From Bacillus oleivorans (GTDB lineage: Bacteria > Bacillota > Bacilli > Bacillales > JC228), in NCBI RefSeq assembly GCF_900207585.1, contig NZ_OAOP01000001.1, forward strand, positions 62,001-126,000: a stretch of DNA of 64,000 nucleotides, in the 5' to 3' direction. Numbering within the stretch: position 1 is the stretch's first letter; each line of letters begins with the position of its first letter. The translations under genes and the position numbers were made by a program. The notes beneath the pieces were generated by a model. That model did not search any database, was not told where the DNA came from, and saw only the letters and a program-made list of their open reading frames with translations. Positions 9,213 through 16,215 of this stretch are shown here, one piece after another.

Positions 9213-9344
9213 CGTATCATTAATTACAGATTTTATTGGTTAAAAACCCCTCTTTCAAGTGAGGAAAGAACCATTTTTTTACAATAGGGACTTGAGAAAT
9301 TATACACATTCAATAGATTTTAAAGGACATTGACATGTAGACAT

Positions 9345-10274
9345 CTATAACTCTAAGAGAGAGATTTCCCTCATTTTCTCAGGAAAATCAATAAACGGAT
9401 TGCGATTTCCCTGAATTTCATAAATTGCTTGGTTACGGTGCTTTTCATACAAATCTGGAGGGAATTCCTGATGCCAGGCAAGTAAGAGGTTTATGTCAAC
9501 TTTTTCTCTAAAGGAAGGTTCGATCTGGTCAGGGTATCTTAGTAAAAAGTACAGCATGGCTCTTGCTGCAGGACCCTTGCCATTTTCGGGCTCAAATAAG
9601 CCATTTTCGGCCATCCCGCAGGTTTTTTTAACTCGTTTGATGGAGAAATCTTCAGGATTATAATCGGCAAAGTCGTAATAAGGGAAATTACTTCTAATCG
9701 AATTACAAACAGGATCGCAGGTAAATAAATGATGGAGGTCACCGCGCATAGGTTCTTGTTCATTAAACCAGGACTGTGGAACGACGTGCTCACAGTTATA
9801 TTTAAAGTTTTTTTCAATTTTATTAAGGAGTGAATCAATTGGTTCATGAACTGGATTAGCAGTAGCTTCAATTTCGCGGATACGTTTTAAAGAAGTGTCA
9901 AAATCCTCTTGTATAATCTCTATTGCTTGTCTGGTTTCTCCAGAATATATACTAGTAAGAGTCCCGTCAGGACGCAAATCAACCCATGGATACACATACT
10001 CAATGGGATCATAAGGTATCTGATTGGTATGTGTTACTTGTAACAGATGTTTGAGTGCAGAAATAACATGACTGGTATTAGAGTCTTCAAAGTCGATGTT
10101 TTCATAGTATTGTTCGATTGCAGTATTATTTTTCTCCTCATCGAAGTAGACAGTCTGATCTTCCTTTATTTTCGTTGTAGTTCGTGCAAGCTGAGAAAAA
10201 ATTTGATCAAGACGTTGGTGATTGCTAATCTTTGAAAGAAATTTCATCTCTTGCTGCTTTGTTAATGCAATCAT
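9345..10274 (-). CDS. Endonuclease I family protein
   Basis: The 309-residue protein carries the nuclease core YNCEHVVPQSWFNEQEPMRG (about 157-176), with the metal/catalytic His of the EndA/Endonuclease_1 fold. It then has DLHHLF, GKGPAARAMLYFLLRYP and RNQAIYEIQGNRNPFID. Homologues such as B. subtilis YurI are secreted. This protein begins MIALTKQQEMKFLSK and shows no signal peptide, so it is either cytoplasmic or released in another way. ATG 10274 has GGAGGGG upstream. The next small lipoprotein gene precedes it on the same strand, separated by a hairpin. Confidence 0.85.
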   Translation of the reverse strand: MIALTKQQEMKFLSKISNHQRLDQIFSQLARTTTKIKEDQTVYFDEEKNNTAIEQYYENIDFEDSNTSHVISALKHLLQVTHTNQIPYDPIEYVYPWVDLRPDGTLTSIYSGETRQAIEIIQEDFDTSLKRIREIEATANPVHEPIDSLLNKIEKNFKYNCEHVVPQSWFNEQEPMRGDLHHLFTCDPVCNSIRSNFPYYDFADYNPEDFSIKRVKKTCGMAENGLFEPENGKGPAARAMLYFLLRYPDQIEPSFREKVDINLLLAWHQEFPPDLYEKHRNQAIYEIQGNRNPFIDFPEKMREISLLEL

Positions 10275-10317
10275 TGAGACCCCTCCTTATACATATTGAA
10301 TTAACAGTGTTATTAAT

Positions 10318-10355
10318 AAAGATGAAGCCCTCATTAAACAAAGAGAAGGCTTCAT
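10318..10355 (-). terminator. Probable terminator after the small lipoprotein gene
   Basis: ATGAAGCC pairs with GGCTTCAT over a 17-base loop on the minus strand; the following CTTTATT is only moderately T-rich. Confidence 0.5.
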
Positions 10356-10370
10356 GCTGTTCTATCAAAA

Positions 10371-10523
10371 CTATTCTTCTGTTTCAGTTTCTGTTTCTTC
10401 TTGTTCAGTTGTATCTTCCGCAGTATTTGGTTCCTCTTCTTCTCCAGATGCGCATCCGAATAATACTCCAGTGGAAAGGATGGCAGCGAGCATAGCTGAT
10501 GTTGATTTCTTAAGTTTCAACAT
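10371..10523 (-). CDS. Small acidic lipoprotein
   Basis: The gene encodes 50 residues. ATG 10523 (MLKLKKSTSAML) is chosen because GAGAGGTGAT lies directly upstream; an upstream in-frame start would place charged residues before the signal. The N-terminus is Lys-rich, followed by a hydrophobic stretch ending in LFGC, a plausible lipobox. The mature peptide is almost only Glu, Thr and Ser-like residues (EEEEPNTAEDTTEQEE). No function can be assigned. Such short acidic lipoproteins are common in Bacillaceae. Confidence 0.6.
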   Translation of the reverse strand: MLKLKKSTSAMLAAILSTGVLFGCASGEEEEPNTAEDTTEQEETETETEE

Positions 10524-10693
10524 AATCACCTCTCTAACCATTTTGGATTCGCTACCCATTGTAATTTGAAATTATTAATTTAATATGAAATAAATGTAAA
10601 TTATAGGATGAACACCCATTATTGATACTTTTTTCCTATTAATTACAAAAACTATGGACGACAGGATTATTAAAGCTGAATCTTTTTGGGATT

Positions 10694-10978
10694 AACGGAA
10701 CCTATGTCCGCTTAAACCAATCCTGAGGTAGTTACAGATTTCTAACGGACACTAGTTCCGTTATTTGTGTCAAAACGGGCGATTTCTGAAATTTTAGGAC
10801 ACTGGTTCCGTTATATTGCTGAATTACGGCGATTTTTTGATGATTTTGGGTAAATAACGGATTTGATGTCCTATCCTATCAATAAAACTGAGTTTTTAAG
10901 CGAAATAACGGAACTTATGTCCGTACTCACTAGTATTTTGGAGCACACAAGCATTCTATCGGACACCAGTTCTGTTAA
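10694..10978. repeat. Array A of six imperfect palindromes (consensus ATAACGGAACnnnTGTCCG)
   Basis: Six units begin at about 10694, 10743, 10797, 10854, 10905 and 10960, so they are spaced 49-57 bases apart. Orientation, read from the AACGGAAC side, is forward, reverse, reverse, forward, forward, reverse. The unit at 10743 is a nearly perfect palindrome (TAACGGA...TCCGTTA). A related array lies at 42752-42929. There is no coding frame. Function unknown. Confidence 0.8.
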
Positions 10979-11130
10979 TTTGCAAAAACACAGCTCGTAT
11001 TTCTTTTATATAGGATAGATCAACCAAATAGTAGAGATTATACCTTTGAATTACCCCTTTTTATTAAAGTAAAAACCTTATTAGGTGGCTATTCTTTTAA
11101 ATGTAACAACCTATCCTTATTCAAAAATTC

Positions 11131-11306
11131 AAGTACACAAATTCGTTTACATGTTTACTGAGTGTAAACTTTTGTACACGTTTTAGTTTGCATGTATACA
11201 AAGTTGTATACATGCAGCGATAACGGGAGGTATGCGGATTTGTCATCAAAGTTTACGAAAAAGTGTACAAAAACACTAGAGTTTACAAGGTGTTTACAGG
11301 TTTACG
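11131..11306. repeat. parC-like iteron block upstream of parM
   Basis: About eleven copies of a heptamer of the form GTNTACA occur in both orientations. Examples are GTTTACA at 11145 and TGTAAAC at 11163, TGTACAC at 11173, GTATACA at 11194, TGTATACATGC at 11205, GTTTACG at 11251, GTGTACA at 11263, GTTTACA at 11281 and 11292, and GTTTACG at 11300. Many are 8-12 bases apart, close to one helical turn. Type II plasmid partition systems carry their centromere (parC) as such repeats just before parM, where ParR binds. The assignment is by position and pattern. Confidence 0.65.
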
Positions 11307-11411
11307 TTTTTGTTTCTTTTCATCTGTAATTATTGCCGAATCTATCAAACTCTTATACCTTTAAAAATACAAACTAGTATTACGTTTAAAAAATGGAATA
11401 AAGGGAGAGGG

Positions 11412-12593
11412 ATGGAGTTCATGACGAAATCAAGAATGGCAGCAGTAGATGTCGGTAATGATTCGATTAAGGCGATTTTTGGTGATTTGGAGTACGAATT
11501 AAATATTCCTAATATTGTCGCGAGAGATATAGAGGATCGGCCAGTAATTGGAATTGGGGAATTAGATAATAAGGACCCTCTCGAAGGAATACATATTAAG
11601 GTCCACTCACCTGCATTAAAAGAAAATAATGGAATCTATCGTGTTGGTCATTTAGCAACCAAAAGTGACAATGCAACAGAATTAGATCCAGGCAGCAGTA
11701 AATCAGAGGAAGATCAAACGTTAATTATGCTTTTTGCCACATTGGCCTTAGATGCAGTAGATGAGGAGAATGCAAAAATATTTCCCCGGACAAAAAATGT
11801 GATCGATGCTAATTATACCCTGGGAACAGGACTTCCCCTTCGTGAAGTAAAGGAAGGAAAAGATGCCGGATATCGCTCTAAATTAGTCGGTTCAGTTCAT
11901 CAGGTAGAATTTTTAGTTACACCACGATATCAGGGGATAAAGGTTAATATAAAATTTAATGAAGTTAAGGTCTACCCTGAAGGTTTTGCTGCTTATATTA
12001 ATCTAGTAATGGATAATGACTTAAAAATAATCAACAAGGATTTAATTCACAAACGAATTTTAATCCAAGATATCGGAGGATTATCAACCGATATTGCTGT
12101 TATTAAAAACCAAACAGTCGATGATGATAAAGCTCAAGGATTTAATCTTGGTGTCGCTGAATCATTAGAAGCAATTAGAGAAGAAATCAGAACAAAGCAC
12201 GGGGTTGAGTTAGACAGCAGACGTGATGTGGTAGAGATTATCACCAGAAAAAATGACCGCAACCATATTATGGTGAAGGGCAGCCGGACGAGTGTTCATG
12301 ATATTACGGACCGGATTTTACTGGAGCTGGCAAAAAAACAATACCGTTTATTGCGTAATGTATGGCAGAAAAATTCGCAAACGGAAATCTGTTATTTCGT
12401 TGGTGGCGGTGCCATTGTACTTAAGGAATATCTTAAAACGTTAAACAATAATTTAGATGGATATAATATTGAGTTTTTTGAGGATGAAAAGGAAAGTATC
12501 TGGATGATGGCCAATGCTTATTATAAGTTAATAAAAGATTTTGTAAGGAAAAGCGAAAAGCAAAAGGCTGCGAAAGAACCCGTTAAAAGCTGA
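11412..12593 (+). CDS. ParM/StbA-like actin family ATPase (plasmid-segregation type)
   Basis: About 393 residues. The actin/Hsp70-fold signature is present: phosphate loop 1 AAVDVGNDSIKAIFG at the N-terminus, phosphate loop 2 IQDIGGLSTDIAVI (about 215-228), and adenosine motif CYFVGGGAIVL (about 330-340). Known ParM/Alp proteins polymerise into filaments that push plasmid copies apart. The downstream gene has the size and charge of a ParR partner, and repeats lie upstream, so all three parts of a type II partition system are represented. Start: ATG 11412 (MEFMTKSRM), or ATG 11421; AAGGGAG at 11401-11407 favours the first, though spacing is short. It sits among chromosomal genes. Confidence 0.85.
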   Translation: MEFMTKSRMAAVDVGNDSIKAIFGDLEYELNIPNIVARDIEDRPVIGIGELDNKDPLEGIHIKVHSPALKENNGIYRVGHLATKSDNATELDPGSSKSEEDQTLIMLFATLALDAVDEENAKIFPRTKNVIDANYTLGTGLPLREVKEGKDAGYRSKLVGSVHQVEFLVTPRYQGIKVNIKFNEVKVYPEGFAAYINLVMDNDLKIINKDLIHKRILIQDIGGLSTDIAVIKNQTVDDDKAQGFNLGVAESLEAIREEIRTKHGVELDSRRDVVEIITRKNDRNHIMVKGSRTSVHDITDRILLELAKKQYRLLRNVWQKNSQTEICYFVGGGAIVLKEYLKTLNNNLDGYNIEFFEDEKESIWMMANAYYKLIKDFVRKSEKQKAAKEPVKS

Positions 12594-12606
12594 ATAAGGT
12601 GATTTT

Positions 12607-13212
12607 ATGAAAAAATCTTCTAATGAGATAAAACGGGGTCAAACGATTTCATTCCGTATTCCTTCAGATACACCAGACCATTTGTTGAAGCATTTACAAA
12701 AAATAAAGGAAACAGAAAGAAGAAATTTCTCAAGTAAGATTGCTGATTTTGTCTTAGATGGGATTGGAAAATCTTATGGCAAGGAGCGGGAATCGATTAC
12801 GGTTCCCCTTCCCCATAGATTAAGTAAGTCCCAGCGAGACTGGCTGAAGCATGAACATTCTGAGGCATTATTAGGGAGTATCGTTTATCATCTCCTTTCT
12901 GATCCGGTTCGGGCTACTGCTTTATTGGCTTCACTTAATAGCAACTCATTGGATATCAATGAAGCCCTCTATTTGCAGGAAAACCGCTATCCAGAAGCAC
13001 AAATTTATGCAACTAGTAATGATGATAATACCATAGCTGAAATAAAAGAAACCGCTCCAGCTCCAGATTCGGAAGCAATGGATGATGATTTACTAACCTT
13101 TGATTGGGAAAATGCTAAACAAAGCGATCAGCCAAAGGATAATGAAGAACCTGATGAAGAAACGAATCTCGAAGATCTATTAGGAGACTTCCTTTCGAAA
13201 ATGAATAAGTAG
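12607..13212 (+). CDS. ParR-like DNA-binding partner of the actin homologue
   Basis: The 201-residue protein has a basic N-terminal half with a short strand-helix pattern (GQTISFRIPSDTPDHLLKHL) like ribbon-helix-helix proteins. The C-terminus is very acidic and ends LEDLLGDFLSKMNK. This layout, DNA binding first and filament-binding tail last, is that of ParR-type adaptors. I identify it mainly by position, 13 bases after the ParM-like gene, and by composition. AAGGTG precedes ATG 12607. The stop codon lies inside a perfect 21-bp inverted repeat. Confidence 0.65.
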   Translation: MKKSSNEIKRGQTISFRIPSDTPDHLLKHLQKIKETERRNFSSKIADFVLDGIGKSYGKERESITVPLPHRLSKSQRDWLKHEHSEALLGSIVYHLLSDPVRATALLASLNSNSLDINEALYLQENRYPEAQIYATSNDDNTIAEIKETAPAPDSEAMDDDLLTFDWENAKQSDQPKDNEEPDEETNLEDLLGDFLSKMNK

Positions 13213-13254
13213 AGGGTAGGGGATGTTGATATTTCAACATCCCCTACCCTCTAC
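13209..13254 (+). repeat. Perfect 21-bp inverted repeat at the parR-like stop codon
   Basis: Bases 13209-13229 (starting GTAGAGGGTAGGGG) are exactly complementary to 13234-13254, with a TATT loop. The parR-like stop TAG (13210-13212) lies inside the left arm. No T run follows, so it is not a typical terminator. It may still end transcription, or protect the 3' end, or bind a protein. Confidence 0.75.
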
Positions 13255-13304
13255 TTCATGATATAGTTTAAATATACTAAGTTTCCTGAAAGAGAGGGAA
13301 AGCA

Positions 13305-14015
13305 TTGAATCTATATAATATTATCAAAAATAAAAAGGAATACTGGCTAGTCGATCAAGTAAAATGTAAAGATATTCCTGCCATTCAATATAAACAACAA
13401 TTCATAGAAGTATTAGATGAATGGTATAGAGATGGAGGCGGGTTCTTATCGGTCCTAATGGATGAATCTCATGAAAATTGGTTGTTTGATATGGGATTAC
13501 AAAAAGTTTCCAGTATAGTAGAATATACACGGAATTTAGATGATTTATCTGAATTAGACCCACATATAAAAGGTCATTCTCTTTCAGATGGAGGAATGAA
13601 TGATCATGACTATGGGCAATTGTATGAACTTTGCAGAAAAGGCTCTGCTAATAGGAATAAACAGCAGCCGATTGAGCAGGTGATGAACTCATTAAAAAGT
13701 GAATTGGGTCCAACGTGGAGAAACCATTGTTATTACTTTACTAAAGACGACGCTTTAATTGGAATCGCGATTCCCCATATAGAAATGGAAACAAAAGATG
13801 AAGGGAGATTGTTTTACTTTGGTGTTGTTCCTCACATAAGAGGAAAAGGGATTGGCACTATAATTCATAGACATGCTTTAGTTTTGCTAAAGCAATTTAA
13901 AGCGACTTATTATGTCGGGAGTACAGATATACATAACCAAAATATGATTCAGATCTTTCAACGGAATGGATGCCAATTACGGGACCGCAAAGGAATTTAT
14001 CGGATTGAGTCATGA
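13305..14015 (+). CDS. GNAT family N-acetyltransferase
   Basis: 236 residues. The C-terminal third holds the acetyl-CoA pyrophosphate loop in FGVVPHIRGKGIGTIIHRHAL (R/Q-x-x-G-x-G/A pattern, about residues 176-196), followed by the typical Asn-containing segment TDIHNQNMIQIFQRNGCQ. The N-terminal half is a second GNAT-like or unknown domain. The substrate is unknown. The start is TTG 13305, with GAGAGGG six bases upstream. The gene stands alone between the partition cassette and a strong terminator. Confidence 0.8.
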   Translation: MNLYNIIKNKKEYWLVDQVKCKDIPAIQYKQQFIEVLDEWYRDGGGFLSVLMDESHENWLFDMGLQKVSSIVEYTRNLDDLSELDPHIKGHSLSDGGMNDHDYGQLYELCRKGSANRNKQQPIEQVMNSLKSELGPTWRNHCYYFTKDDALIGIAIPHIEMETKDEGRLFYFGVVPHIRGKGIGTIIHRHALVLLKQFKATYYVGSTDIHNQNMIQIFQRNGCQLRDRKGIYRIES

Positions 14016-14087
14016 AACAGAGGGACGGTTCTGCTGTTTCATCCTAACTTCTGAAACGCAAGAACCGTCCCTCTGTTTCTTTTTTTA
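14014..14087 (+). terminator. Strong terminator after the GNAT gene
   Basis: AAACAGAGGGACGGTTCT pairs with AGAACCGTCCCTCTGTTT and is followed by CTTTTTTT. The stem begins at the stop codon. Confidence 0.9.
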
Positions 14088-14195
14088 AAGATGATTTCCT
14101 AGGAAATTTTGAATGATTTTGTCGAAATGTTTATTTATCCTCTAGTATTTAATTTTTCTATATCCGAGTCAGGTCACCTACTATTTTTTATAGGA

Positions 14196-15107
14196 TTAGC
14201 GATATCCACCAGTATCAGCTGGCTTTCCTGCTTCCTGTACTTCAACCAAATATCTAAAGCAATCTGGCTGAGACCCATCTACATCGTAGAAATTATACGA
14301 TTTTGCAAGTTGTCCGCTTGAAAGAGACTGACCGTTCCAACGTACAACATCAGGATCGCTGGCAAGAGCAGCTACAGCACGCCCAATAAAACGCGGTGTT
14401 TCAGAAATAGCAAAATGAGGTTCCTTTTCAAGTGCATCACGCCAATTTTCCTCTTTAACACCGAAGTGTTCCAACATAATTTCAGACCTCATCCACCCTG
14501 GAGTCAAGGCAACAGCTGTACATTGAAAGGGCGTAAGTTCATGTGCTAACGACTGAGCCATTCGAATAACAGATGTCTTAACTAGGTCATAGAAAAGGGA
14601 GAGACGGTAATTTTCCTTATTGTATTCGGCTGTTCCATCCGTTACCTCAATCACCAATCCATTCTTGTTTCGGATTAACAGGGGAAGCGCATAGTGGCTG
14701 GTGACGATATGTGTTTCAATGCCGAGTCTTAATAAACGAAGCCCTTTTTTTAGGGAATGCTCCCAAACCGGTTTATTCCACTCAGTTAAATGCTCTCCTC
14801 CCCAAATATCGTTGACAAGGATATTTAGCTGCCCTTGTTCTTCATCAATTTTAGAGAATAGGGCTTTGACCTGATCGTGTTCAAGATGGTCGACTTGAAC
14901 AGGAATTCCTGTACCGCCTGCTGCTGTTACAAGTTCAGCTGTTTCTTCAATCGTTTCAGGGCGATTGTATTCGGATTTTTGTGTCCGTGTCGTTCGACCT
15001 GTGACATAAACGGTGGCACCTGCTGCTCCTAATTCAATGGCAATCCCGCGGCCTGCTCCTCTCGTTCCGCCTGCCACCAACGCTACTTTCCCTTTTAACG
15101 GTTTCAT
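14196..15107 (-). CDS. Short-chain dehydrogenase/reductase
   Basis: 303 residues. It has an N-terminal NAD(P) loop VAGGTRGAGRGIAIELG (a GGxxxGxG variant of TGxxxGxG), VNDIWGG in place of the usual NNAG motif, and the catalytic Tyr/Lys pair in YDLVK. It is longer than classical SDRs (about 250), with an extended C-terminus. The substrate is unknown. It is transcribed divergently from a WYL-domain regulator 94 bases away, a common pairing in which the regulator controls the enzyme. AGGGAGTG precedes ATG 15107. Confidence 0.85.
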   Translation of the reverse strand: MKPLKGKVALVAGGTRGAGRGIAIELGAAGATVYVTGRTTRTQKSEYNRPETIEETAELVTAAGGTGIPVQVDHLEHDQVKALFSKIDEEQGQLNILVNDIWGGEHLTEWNKPVWEHSLKKGLRLLRLGIETHIVTSHYALPLLIRNKNGLVIEVTDGTAEYNKENYRLSLFYDLVKTSVIRMAQSLAHELTPFQCTAVALTPGWMRSEIMLEHFGVKEENWRDALEKEPHFAISETPRFIGRAVAALASDPDVVRWNGQSLSSGQLAKSYNFYDVDGSQPDCFRYLVEVQEAGKPADTGGYR

Positions 15108-15201
15108 TTCTAAACACTCCCTATCAGTAAGATAAAGAAAGTATAATAAATAATGATGACATCCTTTGTCATATAAAAAATTTTAGATTGGCGGGATAAA
15201 A

Positions 15202-16164
15202 ATGCGGGCGGACCGACTGGTTAGTATTTTGTTATTGCTGCAAAACAAAGGAAAACTGACGACGAAAGAGCTGGCTAATGAATTAGAAGTAACCGAACGC
15301 ACGATCCATCGGGATATGGAAGCATTAAGTACAGCGGGGATTCCAATCGTCGCTGATCGCGGAAAAGCGGGCGGATGGCGCTTAATGGAGCAATATCGGA
15401 CAAATTTAACTGGCTTAAAGGTAAATGAACTGAAGTCATTATTTCTTACACCTTCAGCTCAACTTCTAAATGATCTAGGACTAACAAAGGATTGGGATGA
15501 GGCACGCCAAAAATTGTTAGCATCCGTTCCGAGTATTTTTCAGAAGGAAGCAGGTCATGTATGGGAACGAATTTATGTTGACACAAGTACATGGAGACAG
15601 TCTCCCCAAAAAGTAGAATCATTTCATACCCTGCAGGAAGCAATATGGGATGAAAAGAAATTACAAATCCAATATGAACGGGCAGATGGAGAAATGGTAG
15701 AACGTATCGTGGAGCCGCTAGGATTGGTTGCGAAAGGTAGCACCTGGTATTTAATTGCATCCGCAAACGGGGAAATCAGGAACTATAGAGCAACACGAAT
15801 CATAACTGCAAATCTTACAGGAGAAACGTTTTCCCGTCCAGAAAGATTTAAGCTGGCCGAGTACTGGCAAGCCTCAACGCAACAGTTTATTAAAGCTTTA
15901 CCAAAATATGAAGTGGACGTTGAAATGTCCGCATCTATAGTTCCTCGGATAAAATTTACAGGTAAGTTTGTCAAGATTTTACATGCACACTCACCCACCG
16001 AGAACGGTTGGATTCCTGCAAATTTATGCTTTGAAACGGAACAAGAAGCATGTGAGTTTATATTAGGGTTTGGTGATCAAATTAGGATTCTATCACCTAA
16101 AGCTTTACGAAAGACCATATATAAGATGGCTAAAGCTACAGTAGAAATGTATGAACAAGACTAA
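15202..16164 (+). CDS. HTH/WYL-domain transcriptional regulator (YafY family)
   Basis: 320 residues. A winged helix of the DeoR/HTH_11 type occupies residues about 1-60 (TTKELANELEVTERTIHRDMEALSTAGIPI). A WYL domain follows around 140-220 (EPLGLVAKGSTWYLIASANGEIRNYRATRI), then the WCX-like C-terminal extension. WYL proteins sense small ligands, often nucleic-acid-derived, and act as repressors or activators. Its likely target is the divergent SDR gene; the 94-base gap has no clear palindrome that I can point to. Confidence 0.87.
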   Translation: MRADRLVSILLLLQNKGKLTTKELANELEVTERTIHRDMEALSTAGIPIVADRGKAGGWRLMEQYRTNLTGLKVNELKSLFLTPSAQLLNDLGLTKDWDEARQKLLASVPSIFQKEAGHVWERIYVDTSTWRQSPQKVESFHTLQEAIWDEKKLQIQYERADGEMVERIVEPLGLVAKGSTWYLIASANGEIRNYRATRIITANLTGETFSRPERFKLAEYWQASTQQFIKALPKYEVDVEMSASIVPRIKFTGKFVKILHAHSPTENGWIPANLCFETEQEACEFILGFGDQIRILSPKALRKTIYKMAKATVEMYEQD

Positions 16165-16203
16165 AAAGAGGAGCCAATTATTTAATGATTAGCTCCTCTT
16201 TAC
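16165..16203. terminator. Bidirectional terminator
   Basis: AAAGAGGAGC pairs with GCTCCTCTTT around a 17-base loop, between the convergent WYL and MFS genes. Confidence 0.75.
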
Positions 16204-16215
16204 TTACATAATATT

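Noticed and set aside
9098-9344. S-box (SAM-I) riboswitch before the SAM hydrolase operon
   Set aside because: Tempting from the gene content, but the conserved S-box core and kink-turn bases were not found on the minus strand.
10694-10978. CRISPR array
   Set aside because: The repeats are about 19 bp, imperfect, in mixed orientation, and the linkers recur in array B; no cas genes are present.
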